Shown in pieces: positions 15,061 through 23,221 of a DNA stretch of 33,673 bases; positions within the stretch are counted from its first letter, which is position 1; every line of letters begins with the position of its first letter. The DNA is taken from contig JASLAX010000010.1 in the NCBI GenBank assembly GCA_030146875.1, positions 1 to 33,673 of the forward strand. The letters run 5' to 3'. The DNA is from Longimicrobiaceae bacterium. GTDB lineage: Bacteria; Gemmatimonadota; Gemmatimonadetes; Longimicrobiales; Longimicrobiaceae. The position numbers and the translations under genes were made by a program. The notes under the pieces were generated by a model. That model saw nothing but the letters and a program-made list of their open reading frames with translations, ran no database searches and was not told the origin of the DNA.

Positions 15061-15881
15061 TCGAAGGTGTGCTCCTGCGCCGGGAACTCGCGGTCCTTCA
15101 CGGCGCGAACGAAGTCGCCCACCCCCTGCGCGGCCAGCTCGCCCACCTCGGCGAAGCGGCGCAGGAAGCGGGGGCGGAAGCCGGGGTTCAGTCCGAGCAT
15201 GTCGTGCAGCACCAGCACCTGCCCGTCGCACCCGCCACCGGCCCCGATCCCGATGGTGGGGATGGAGACGGCCTCCGTCACCGCCTGGGCCACGGTGCCG
15301 GGGACCAGCTCCAGCACCACGGAGAAGGCGCCCGCGTCCTCCAGGCGGCGCGCCTCGGCCACCAGGCGCTCCTTCCCATCGGCTTCCTTCCCCTGCACGC
15401 GAACCCCCGTCACGTGCACCGACTGGGGGGTGAAGCCCAGGTGGCCCATGACGGGGATTCCAGCCCGCACCAGCGCGCGGACGGTGTCGCAGGTCTCGGA
15501 GGAGCCGCCCTCCAGCTTCACCGCCGACGCGCCGGTCTCCTGCAGCACGCGCCCCGCGTTGCGCAGCGCGTCCCGGACCGAGACCTGGTACGTCAGGAAG
15601 GGGAGGTCGACCACCAGAAGCGCGCGATCCACCCCGCGGCGCACGGCGCGCGCATGGTGGATCATGTCGTCCAGCGTAACCGGCAGGGTGGTGTCCAGCC
15701 CCAGCACAACCTGGCCGAGCGAGTCGCCCACCAGCACGACGTCCACGCCGGCCGCGTCCACGAGCCTCGCGAAGAGGTAGTCGTAGGCGGTCAGCGCGGC
15801 GATTCGCTCGCCACGACGCTTCATCTCGCGGAGGTCCGTGACGGACAGCCTCCGCGCGCCATTCCCGCTTTGGGTGGACAT
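15057..15881 (-). CDS. panB: Ketopantoate hydroxymethyltransferase
   Basis: 274 aa. Transfers a hydroxymethyl group from 5,10-methylene-tetrahydrofolate to 2-oxoisovalerate, the first committed step to pantothenate. Motifs: VGDSLG (51-56, metal-binding Asp), KLEGG (122-126), MGHLGFTPQSVH (145-156), the catalytic Glu in ELVPG (E191), GIGAG (211-215) and HDMLG (226-230). The ATG at 15881 (MSTQSGNGARRLSV) gives the family start; the longer open frame upstream is arginine/glycine-rich shadow. First gene of panBC. Confidence 0.96.
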   Translation of the reverse strand: MSTQSGNGARRLSVTDLREMKRRGERIAALTAYDYLFARLVDAAGVDVVLVGDSLGQVVLGLDTTLPVTLDDMIHHARAVRRGVDRALLVVDLPFLTYQVSVRDALRNAGRVLQETGASAVKLEGGSSETCDTVRALVRAGIPVMGHLGFTPQSVHVTGVRVQGKEADGKERLVAEARRLEDAGAFSVVLELVPGTVAQAVTEAVSIPTIGIGAGGGCDGQVLVLHDMLGLNPGFRPRFLRRFAEVGELAAQGVGDFVRAVKDREFPAQEHTFE

Positions 15882-16000
15882 GTGGGCCTCGCGACTGGAA
15901 GTCGGCCCCCGGCCTCGCGTTTTTCCCGTACCGATGCCGGGGGAGGGTATGTCCGTGACGGCGGGTTGACGTGCCGAAATACTAACGAGATCTTCAGGCA

Positions 16001-17716
16001 GTGTCAAACCTCGTGCGCTTCGATCCCCTGCTGGTGCGAGCCCTGGCCGCCGAGCTCCACGCGCGGCTCGCGGGGCGCCTCGCGCACCCCTTCCCCGTCT
16101 TCGACCGGGACCTCTCCGCCGTCCTTCCCCTGGACCGCGGAGAGTCGCTGCGCCTGGACCTGCACCCCTCGCGCGGCTGGCTGCGCATCGTCCCCGCCGA
16201 GGAGGAGCCGCCCGCCCGCCCCGAGGCCCGCGTCGTCCGCGTCCACGCCCCCGACGACGAGCGCCTGCTGCGCATCGAGCTGCACGAGGGCAACCGCTTC
16301 CGCGGCGGCTCGCGCATCCTGGTGGTGGAGCTGCAGACCAACCAGTGGAACGCCCTGCTCGTCGACGGAAAGGACGGGCGCATCCACACCGTCCTGCGCA
16401 CCCGCGAGTCCGGCGGGCGCTCCCTGCGCACCGGCGCCGTCTACGAGCCTCCCTCCCAGCCCCCCCGCGTCGGTCCCGCGACGGCATCGGAGGGCGCCGC
16501 GCGGGCGGAGTGGGACGCCCTGCTGGCCCCGCTGCGGCCCGCGGAGCGCGCGAAGGCCCTGGTACGCCGCTTCGCCTGGACGAGCCCGCTGAACGCGCGC
16601 GCGCTGCTCGGCGCCGCGGCGGACGCGGACGACCCCGTGGCGATGGAGGTGGCGTTCGACCGCTGGTGGACGCTGGGCGCGGCCCCGCCGTCCCCGGTGC
16701 TGCTGGAGACGTCCTCCGGGCCGCAGCCGTACCCGGTTCCCCTCCCCGACCTTCCCGCGCGCCCCCTCCCCTCCCTGCTCGCCGCCTTCGAGGAGGCGGC
16801 GGCCTCCGCGTCGGTGGAGGAGGTGCGGATCGGGCCCGACCCCGCGCTGGTGCAGCGCGTCCGCCGCCGGCTGGACGGCGCCCGCCGCCGCGTGGCCCGC
16901 CTGCGCGACGAGGCCGCGGACGTGGGCGAGGCGGAGCGCATCCGCGCGCGGGGCGACCTGCTCCTCTCCAGCCTGCACCTGGTTCCCGCCGGGGCGGAGT
17001 CGGTGCGCCTGACCGGCTTCGACGGCGAGGCGGTCGACGTGCCCCTCGACCCGTCGCTGCGCCCGTCCGACAACGCGCAGCGGCTCTACGAGGAGGCCCG
17101 CAAGCGCTCCCGCGCCGAGGAGCGCATCCCCGCCCTGCTGGCGGACGCGGAGGCGGAGGCCGGGCTCTGGCAGAAGGCGCTGGAGGCCGCCGAGAGGGGG
17201 GAGATGGACGAGGAGACGGAGGAGGTCCTCTCCCGCGGCGGCGGAGGAGCCGGAGGCGGCGGCGCGGCGGCGGTGCCGCGGAGGCCGTACCGGACCTACA
17301 GGACGTCGGGCGGGCTGGAGGTGCGCGTGGGCCGGGGCTCGGCGGACAACGACCGCCTGACCTTCGGCCACTCCGCGCCCGAGGACGTGTGGCTGCACGC
17401 GCGGCAGGTGCCCGGCTCGCACGTCGTGCTCCGCTGGCGAGACCCCGGCGCGGCGCCGCCCGCGCGCGACCTGGAGGAGGCGGCCGTCCTGGCGGCGCTC
17501 TACAGCAAGGCGCGCACGTCGGGCACCGTGGCCGTGGACTGGACGCGCCGCAAGCACGTCCGCAAGCCGCGCAACGCGCCGCCCGGGAAGGTGGTCATCC
17601 TGCGCGGCAAGACGCTCTTCGTGGAGCCCGACCCCGCGGTCGAGGAGCGCCTGCGCCCCGATTCGGGACCGCGGGAGACGCCCGGCCCCTCGCCCTCCGC
17701 CCCTTCCCAACCGTAA
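16001..17716 (+). CDS. NFACT-domain protein, divergent RqcH/Rqc2 homologue
   Basis: 571 aa. Order: NFACT-N (about 1-150), a helix-hairpin-helix-like segment (about 175-215), a coiled coil rich in Arg/Glu (about 275-320 and 355-412), a Gly/Ala linker (413-424) and NFACT-R (429-540) with DVWLHARQVPGSHVVL and KHVRKP..PGKVVILRGKTLFVEP. Bacterial RqcH binds stalled 50S subunits and directs alanine tailing of nascent chains. At the place where RqcH has an invariant Asp-Arg pair this protein has E87-R88 (DDERLLRI), and the following ELMG-RHSN-like stretch reads ELQTNQWN. Function may therefore differ. The GTG at 16001 is the natural start; no ATG is better. Confidence 0.85.
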   Translation: MSNLVRFDPLLVRALAAELHARLAGRLAHPFPVFDRDLSAVLPLDRGESLRLDLHPSRGWLRIVPAEEEPPARPEARVVRVHAPDDERLLRIELHEGNRFRGGSRILVVELQTNQWNALLVDGKDGRIHTVLRTRESGGRSLRTGAVYEPPSQPPRVGPATASEGAARAEWDALLAPLRPAERAKALVRRFAWTSPLNARALLGAAADADDPVAMEVAFDRWWTLGAAPPSPVLLETSSGPQPYPVPLPDLPARPLPSLLAAFEEAAASASVEEVRIGPDPALVQRVRRRLDGARRRVARLRDEAADVGEAERIRARGDLLLSSLHLVPAGAESVRLTGFDGEAVDVPLDPSLRPSDNAQRLYEEARKRSRAEERIPALLADAEAEAGLWQKALEAAERGEMDEETEEVLSRGGGGAGGGGAAAVPRRPYRTYRTSGGLEVRVGRGSADNDRLTFGHSAPEDVWLHARQVPGSHVVLRWRDPGAAPPARDLEEAAVLAALYSKARTSGTVAVDWTRRKHVRKPRNAPPGKVVILRGKTLFVEPDPAVEERLRPDSGPRETPGPSPSAPSQP

Positions 17717-17731
17717 GCGACGCCCCGCCGC

Positions 17732-18364
17732 ATGCCCCTGCCCACCTGCCCCGACTGCGCCGCCGAGGTCTCCGACGCCGCCTCGGCGTGCCCCCGCTGC
17801 GGCCGTCCCGCCGACGGCCTTCCGCCGAGGAGCGTGGAGGAGGAGGAGGACGCGCGTCCCGCCGTCCGCCCCGCCTCCGCCGAAGCGGATGCGTTCCCGG
17901 CGGAGGGCGCCTGCCCCGCCTGCGGGTCGCGCGAGGTGCGGCGGGTGCGGCGGGTGGTCGAGGAGGGCACGGCGGAGGTCTCGCTGTCCGGCCTGGCGTC
18001 TCCCACCCCGGGCGTGCTGCCCTCCGAGCCGCCCCGGTGGGCCGCCGGCCGGGGGATCCGCCCGTCGGGAACCGGACGCACCCTGCTCGCCAGCCGCCTG
18101 CTCCCCCCGCCGAAGCCGGGGATCGTCCGCCCGATCGTGGAGTGGTTCGGCCTCGCGTTCGTGCTGCAGCTCCTCCTCACCCTGGCCGTGGAGCAGACGC
18201 CGGCGGTGCGGGCGGGGCTGATGCTGGTGGCGCTCGGCCTCCCGTTCCTGCTCCCCTTCCTGTGGCACCGCAGGCGGAAGTCGGCGTGGAGGGCGGAGCG
18301 CGCCGAGTGGGAGCGCTCGTGGCTCTGCCTGCGCTGCGGCGCGGCCTTCGTCCCGGGCGGCTGA
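17732..18364 (+). CDS. Zinc-ribbon membrane protein of unknown function
   Basis: 210 aa, not recognised as a named family. Three CxxC-containing elements: CPDC (6-9) with CPRC (20-23), forming a complete N-terminal zinc ribbon; CPAC (61-64); and CLRC (199-202) near the C-terminus. Between the last two are a Pro-rich stretch and two hydrophobic helices (about 134-155 and 160-178), followed by a very basic segment (HRRRKSAWRAERAEW). The second and third pairs could form one split ribbon brought together by the helical hairpin. It starts 15 bp after the NFACT gene, so it is likely in the same operon. Confidence 0.75.
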   Translation: MPLPTCPDCAAEVSDAASACPRCGRPADGLPPRSVEEEEDARPAVRPASAEADAFPAEGACPACGSREVRRVRRVVEEGTAEVSLSGLASPTPGVLPSEPPRWAAGRGIRPSGTGRTLLASRLLPPPKPGIVRPIVEWFGLAFVLQLLLTLAVEQTPAVRAGLMLVALGLPFLLPFLWHRRRKSAWRAERAEWERSWLCLRCGAAFVPGG

Positions 18365-18443
18365 CGCCGCGCTTGCGCGCTCCCCCGCCGCGCAGCGACC
18401 TTCCGCGTTCCTTCCTCTCCGTCCCGCCCCTCCAGGAGCCCGC

Positions 18444-19775
18444 TTGAGCGACGCCGCGACCTCGACCGACTCCCGCCTGGTCCGCGCCGTGGGCGTGCTG
18501 GGGCTCGCCGCAGGGATCGTCAACATCACCATCGGCGGCGGCATCTTCCGGCTCCCGGCGTTCGCCGCGAAGGAGCTGGGAGCCGCCGCGCCCCTGGCCT
18601 ACGTGGTCTGCGCCGTCGCGATGGCGCTGATCGTCCTCTGCTTCGCCGAGGCGGGGAGCCGCGTCTCGTTGACGGGCGGGCCGTACGCCTACGTGGAGGT
18701 GGCGTTCGGCCCTTTCGCCGGCTTCCTCTCCGGCGTGCTGCTCTGGGTGGTGGGCACCTTCGCGCTCTCCGCGGTCGCGACCATCTTCGCGGACGCGGTC
18801 GGCGGGCTCGTGCCCGCGCTGGCGGGGAACGTCGGGCGCGGCGTCGTGCTGGCCGCCACGCTGGCGATCGCGTCCGCCGTGAACGTCCTGGGCGTGCGGC
18901 AGGGCAACCGCCTGAACGTGGCCGCCACGGCCGCCAAGCTGCTTCCGCTCACCATCCTCCTGATCGGCGGCCTCTTCGCCGTGAAGGGGGAGAACGTCGG
19001 CTGGGTCCAGAGCCCCCACGCGGAGAAGGTCGCCCGCGCCTCCATCCTCCTCATCTTCGCCTTCGCGGGCATCGAGAGCGCCCTGGTCCCCAGCGGCGAG
19101 GTGCGCGAGCCCGCCCGCACCGTCCCGCGCGCCATCTTCCTGGCGATGGGCATCGTCACGGTGTTCTACTTGGGGCTGCACCACGTGGCGCAGGGAGTCC
19201 TTGGGCCTGCCCTGGCGGAGAGCGGGACGCCGCTGGCCGACGCGGCGGCCGTCGCGCTGGGCCCCTGGGGACGAACGATGATGCTGGTGGGCGCGGCCGT
19301 CTCCATGTTCGGCTACGTGAGCGGGATGACGCTCGCCGTTCCCCGCGCGCTCTTCGCGCTCGGACGCGACGGCTTCCTCCCGTCGAAGCTCGCCGCCGTC
19401 CACGCCACGCACCGCACGCCGTACGTCGCCATCGCGGTGCAGAGCGTCGTCACCTTCGTCCTGGCGGTCACCAGCGGCTTCGAGGCGCTGGCGATCCTGG
19501 CCAACCTGACCACGCTGCTCCTCTACGCCGCCTGCTGCCTGGCCGCCTGGCAGCTCCGCCGTAAGGACGTGCGCGCCGGGGGCATCCCGTTCCGCGTTCC
19601 CGCCGCCGGCGTGGTCCCCGTCCTGGCGCTGGCCGTCATCGCCGCCATCCTCACCTCCGTCACGCTCGAGGAATGGGGCGTCGTGGCGGGCGTGCTGGCC
19701 GTCTCCACCGCGATCTTCTTCGTCACCGCGGGCCACCGCCGGCGGGTCCGGGCAGGGGTGGACGAGCGAGGCTGA
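18444..19775 (+). CDS. APC-superfamily amino acid permease
   Basis: 443 aa, about 12 membrane helices, inner membrane. The unwound first helix with GGGIFRLP (31-38) is the APC substrate-site signature, and the segment after helix 8 (GMTLAVPRALFALGRDGFLP) is typical of amino acid/polyamine transporters. The substrate cannot be read from sequence. The TTG at 18444 is supported by AGGAG at 18434-18438, five bases upstream, and it gives a short polar N-terminus. 79 bp separate it from the zinc-ribbon gene. Confidence 0.9.
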   Translation: MSDAATSTDSRLVRAVGVLGLAAGIVNITIGGGIFRLPAFAAKELGAAAPLAYVVCAVAMALIVLCFAEAGSRVSLTGGPYAYVEVAFGPFAGFLSGVLLWVVGTFALSAVATIFADAVGGLVPALAGNVGRGVVLAATLAIASAVNVLGVRQGNRLNVAATAAKLLPLTILLIGGLFAVKGENVGWVQSPHAEKVARASILLIFAFAGIESALVPSGEVREPARTVPRAIFLAMGIVTVFYLGLHHVAQGVLGPALAESGTPLADAAAVALGPWGRTMMLVGAAVSMFGYVSGMTLAVPRALFALGRDGFLPSKLAAVHATHRTPYVAIAVQSVVTFVLAVTSGFEALAILANLTTLLLYAACCLAAWQLRRKDVRAGGIPFRVPAAGVVPVLALAVIAAILTSVTLEEWGVVAGVLAVSTAIFFVTAGHRRRVRAGVDERG

Positions 19776-19857
19776 CGGAAACACTCCGGACCCGCCGTCC
19801 GTACGGGACGCACGCCGCCCACCCGGGCTGCGCGACCCACGACGAAAGGATCACGGA

Positions 19858-20070
19858 ATGGCGGCAGGATGGGAGTACGCGGTGCTCAAGGCACTGCCCG
19901 GCGGCTTCTTCGGCGGCAAGGTGGACATCGACGAGCTGGCCAAGGAGCTGAACCGGATGGGAGCGCAGGGGTGGGAGCTGACGAGCACCTTCGACACGAA
20001 CTACGGCCAGGGCGGCTCGCGCGAGGTGGTGCTGGTGATGAAGCGCCAGGGGGAGGCGTCGTCGGAATAG
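19858..20070 (+). CDS. Small DUF4177-like protein
   Basis: 70 aa. WEYAVLKAL near the start and LAKELNRMGAQGWELTSTFDT in the middle are the pattern of DUF4177 proteins, small alpha/beta proteins of unknown function. The end, EVVLVMKRQG, is the usual last strand. A purine-rich aaagga precedes the ATG by about 9 bases. Probably a separate small unit after the permease (82-bp gap). Confidence 0.8.
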   Translation: MAAGWEYAVLKALPGGFFGGKVDIDELAKELNRMGAQGWELTSTFDTNYGQGGSREVVLVMKRQGEASSE

Positions 20071-20137
20071 GCGACGCTGGTCCGCGGAGAGTCCGGTCCC
20101 CCGATCATCCTTCCGGCTCGCGCCGACGTGACGATCG

Positions 20138-20212
20138 GGGACGCGGAGTTCGCGGAGTAGAACGGCGTGGGTACCGCGAGCTCCGCGAACTCTCCTGATC
20201 AGCTCCGCGTTC
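20138..20212. repeat. Nested inverted repeat, cgcggag type, between convergent genes
   Basis: GAGTTCGCGGAG (20146-20157) is the exact complement of CTCCGCGAACTC (20181-20192) over a 23-base loop. An outer pair acgcggag (20141-20148) and ctccgcgt (20203-20210) adds a second possible fold. The T-rich gttctttcttcg follows. It can end both the DUF4177 and the methyl-accepting-protein transcripts. The unit resembles the repeats at 12781-12990. No gene is seen in 20071-20283. Confidence 0.55.
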
Positions 20213-20283
20213 TTTCTTCGCGCTTTCGTCCTCCGCCGCACGAGAAGTCCGTCGACGGGAACGTGGTCGAGGTGTGATGGGCC

Positions 20284-22401
20284 TCAGACGACCTCCGAGA
20301 ACCGCGCGATGTAGGCGTTCAGCCGGTCCGAGACCTCGCCGAGCTTGGCCGCCGCGCGCTCGATCTCCGCCAGCGCCCCCGCCTGCTCCCGGGCCGCGTC
20401 CGCCACCTCCGTCGCGCCCTCGCCGTTCTGCGCCGCGATGGTGGAGACCGCCGCGATCTCGTCCCGCAGCCCGGCCAGGCGCGACCTCTGGTCCCCCGCC
20501 CGGTCCGCGATCCGCGTCGCCACGACGCCCGCCGCCTCCGCGCCGGAGACGATCCGCTCCACCGCCTCCAGCGCCGTGCGCGACAGCTCGCCCACGCCGG
20601 CGACGTTCCGGGCGCCCTGCTGCATCCGCCGCACGGTGTCGTCCATCCGCGAGCTCATCCGCTCCACCAGCTCGCTCGCCCGCTCCGCCGCCGTGGCGGA
20701 GGAATCCGCCAGCTTCCGCACCTCGTCCGCCACCACCGCGAACCCGCGCCCCTGCTCGCCGGCGCGCGCCGCCTCGATCGCCGCGTTCAGCGCCAGCAGG
20801 TTCGTCTGGTCGGCCAGGTCGCGGATGGAGCCGACGATGGTGGAGATCTCGGACGACGAGCGCGCGACGTCGGCCACGCCGGCGGCCTCGGCGTCCACGA
20901 ACTCCTTCAGCGCCACCAGCCGCTGGATCGCCTCGATCACCGCGCCGCGGTTCTCCCCCGCCAGGCGCCCGGTGTCGCGGCTGCGCTCGGCGGAGTCGTC
21001 CGCGTCCGCGGCCATCGTCTCGGCCGCGCCGGCCAGCGCCGCCGTCACCTCCAGGCCCAGCGACGTCCGCCGCCCCTGCTCCTCGATCCCGCCGCGGATC
21101 CGGAACGACTCCCCCGCCACCCGCTCGCCGCTCTCGCGCAGCGCCGTCACCCGCCCGCCCAGCGTGCGCAGCTCCTCGGCCATCTCGTGCGCGCTCACGG
21201 TCATGGGGCGGATCAGCGCATCGAACTGCAGCGCCAGCGTGATCTGCCGGCCGAAGCGGTCGATCAGCAGCGTCTCCGACGGGCCGTACATGGCCGGCCG
21301 GTGGTGCGCCAGCTCCAGCAGCCCCAGCGTCACCGCGCCGTAGCGGAGCGGCTGCAGGATCACCGCCCGCGCCTCCGTGGTCTCCACGCGCGGGTCCGCC
21401 GCCGCGTCGCGAAGCACGGTCGCCTCCGGGCGGCCCAGCGCCTCGCGCCGCAGCGCGTCGGCCTCCGCCAGCACCCCCCCGTCCACCCCGGGCGGGTAGA
21501 TGGGCGTCATCTCCTCGCCCGCCACGGAGTAGATGCGCATCCAGCTCCACTCCACCAGGCGCGAGGCCAGCGTCTCGATCTGGCGCAGCGACTCCGCGAG
21601 CGGCCGTCCCGCCGCGACGACCGCCTCCATGGCGATCACCTTCCGCAGCTCCTCGGACGCGATCGCCTCCACCACGATGACGCGAGCGAAGAGGCCCGTC
21701 GCCGCGATGAAGGCGACGGCGTAGACCCAGGCGTACCCCTCGGCCAGGTACGCGAACGCCGCCGCCGTGCACAGCGCCCCCACGGCGCCCAGGGCGATGG
21801 CCTTGGCCTCGTAGCGCAGGATGATGTTCCACTCCGCCCGCGACAGCTTGCCGCGGAACGCAAGGGAGAAGTAGAACAGGCCGCGGGCGAAGACGAAGTA
21901 GAGGACGAAGAAGAGGACGATGGGAAGGAGCCCCTCCATGCTCAGCAGAGCGGGAGGGATGCCCGGCCGCGGGGGCGGGATCCCCGCGTAGCGCGCCGCG
22001 GCCAGCAGCACGCCCGCGCCGCCGACGGCGGCCAGCGTCTCGCGACCCGCGTTGATGACGGCGGGCAGGATCCCCTTCCGCCGCACCAGGTCGCCCGCCG
22101 CCGTGCCGGCCCAGGCCGCGAACGCCGCCGCCACCGGCTCCCCCAGCAGGATCAGGGCGCCCACGGGCACCACCGTCATGGTCAGGTACGCGAACTTGGA
22201 GAGCTGCACCGCCCCCCAGCGCAGGGCCGCGACGGCGACCGCGCCCACCACCGCGTCGCGCCAGCCGCGGCCGTCGAGCGGCGCCCAGACCAGGGCCGCC
22301 ACCAGCACGGCCGCCCCGCCCCACGTCATCACGAACGCGAAGCGGGCCAGCGCGATGCGGCCCAGGGCGGTCAGTACGCGCTTACTGGGTACGAGCTCCA
22401 T
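20284..22401 (-). CDS. Multi-helix membrane protein with GAF-like and methyl-accepting signalling domains
   Basis: 705 aa. The N-terminal half is membrane-embedded, about eight hydrophobic helices between 15 and 248. A GAF-like domain follows (about 256-395), then a long coiled-coil methyl-accepting domain (about 400-705). The conserved hairpin tip, DQTNLLALNAAIEAARAGE and GRGFAVVADEVRKLA, is at 531-565. It lacks the usual periplasmic ligand domain and HAMP, so it may sense the membrane or an intracellular signal. No cheA, cheW or flagellar gene is in the window. The ATG at 22401 (MELVPSKRV) lies inside the end of trpA (20-nt overlap), so it is the last gene of the trp operon. I do not recognise the membrane sensor module. 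Confidence 0.85.
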   Translation of the reverse strand: MELVPSKRVLTALGRIALARFAFVMTWGGAAVLVAALVWAPLDGRGWRDAVVGAVAVAALRWGAVQLSKFAYLTMTVVPVGALILLGEPVAAAFAAWAGTAAGDLVRRKGILPAVINAGRETLAAVGGAGVLLAAARYAGIPPPRPGIPPALLSMEGLLPIVLFFVLYFVFARGLFYFSLAFRGKLSRAEWNIILRYEAKAIALGAVGALCTAAAFAYLAEGYAWVYAVAFIAATGLFARVIVVEAIASEELRKVIAMEAVVAAGRPLAESLRQIETLASRLVEWSWMRIYSVAGEEMTPIYPPGVDGGVLAEADALRREALGRPEATVLRDAAADPRVETTEARAVILQPLRYGAVTLGLLELAHHRPAMYGPSETLLIDRFGRQITLALQFDALIRPMTVSAHEMAEELRTLGGRVTALRESGERVAGESFRIRGGIEEQGRRTSLGLEVTAALAGAAETMAADADDSAERSRDTGRLAGENRGAVIEAIQRLVALKEFVDAEAAGVADVARSSSEISTIVGSIRDLADQTNLLALNAAIEAARAGEQGRGFAVVADEVRKLADSSATAAERASELVERMSSRMDDTVRRMQQGARNVAGVGELSRTALEAVERIVSGAEAAGVVATRIADRAGDQRSRLAGLRDEIAAVSTIAAQNGEGATEVADAAREQAGALAEIERAAAKLGEVSDRLNAYIARFSEVV

Positions 22402-23221
22402 CGGCCCCCCGGTCGCGGTCCATGGCCTGCCGCAGCTCGCGCACGAAGCGCCTTCCGGCCTCCACCCCGCCCTCTCCCACCCGCTGCACCAGCGCCGAGC
22501 CGACCACCACCCCGTCCGCGATCGCGGCCACCGCCGCCGCCTGCTCCGGAGTCGATATCCCGAAGCCCACAGCCACCGGAACGGGCGATGCATCGCGCAC
22601 CGCGCGCACCTCCGCCTCCAGCCCCGCCTGCAGGTCGACCCGCGTCCCCGTCACCCCCGTGCGGGAGATGTAGTACAGGAACCCCCGCGCCGCCGCCGCG
22701 ATCTCGCGCACCCGCTCGGGGCGCGTGGTGGGCGCGACCAGCCGGATCAGCGCCAGCGGCGACTCGTCGAAGCGCCGCTCCAGGCCGGGGTCGGAGCCCA
22801 CCGGCAGGTCGGTGACCAGCACCCCCTGCGCGCCGGCCTCGGCCGCGTCCGCCAGGAACTCGCCGACGCCGTGCCGAAGGATGGGGTTGAGGTAGGAGAA
22901 GAGGACCACCGGCGTGTCCCGCACCAGGCGGAAGTCGGCGAGGGTGCGCAGCGCCCAGCGCAGGTCGGCGCCCCCCTGGATGGCCTCGTACGACGACCGC
23001 TGGATCACGGGGCCGTCCGCGAGGGGGTCGCTGAACGGGATCCCCAGCTCGATCACGTCGGCGCCCTCGTCCGCCAGGGCCAGCAGGAGCTCGGGGGTGT
23101 CGGCGAGGGAGGGGTGGCCGGCGGTGACGTAGGGCACCAGGGCGGCGCGCCCCTCCTCGCGGCGCGCCTCGAAGGCGCGGGCCAGGACGGCGCGGCCGTC
23201 AGACGAAGTAGTCGCCGACAT
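22382..23221 (-). CDS. trpA: Tryptophan synthase alpha subunit
   Basis: 279 aa. Cleaves indole-3-glycerol phosphate to indole, which is channelled to TrpB. Signature ELGIPFSDPLADGPVIQ; catalytic residues correspond to E58 and D69. GFGIST (227-232 region) and the late phosphate-binding loop VVVGSALV are present. The ATG at 23221 lies within the last codons of the HD-GYP gene (23-nt overlap), and its 3' end overlaps the chemoreceptor-like gene. It is separated from trpB by two signalling-type genes, whereas trpB and trpA are usually adjacent. Confidence 0.96.
   Translation of the reverse strand: MSATTSSDGRAVLARAFEARREEGRAALVPYVTAGHPSLADTPELLLALADEGADVIELGIPFSDPLADGPVIQRSSYEAIQGGADLRWALRTLADFRLVRDTPVVLFSYLNPILRHGVGEFLADAAEAGAQGVLVTDLPVGSDPGLERRFDESPLALIRLVAPTTRPERVREIAAAARGFLYYISRTGVTGTRVDLQAGLEAEVRAVRDASPVPVAVGFGISTPEQAAAVAAIADGVVVGSALVQRVGEGGVEAGRRFVRELRQAMDRDRGADGARTQ

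Noticed and set aside
15966..15994. Promoter TTGACG-N17-GATCTT before the NFACT gene
   Set aside because: The -10 box is poor and the distance to the GTG is too short for a leader with a ribosome binding site.
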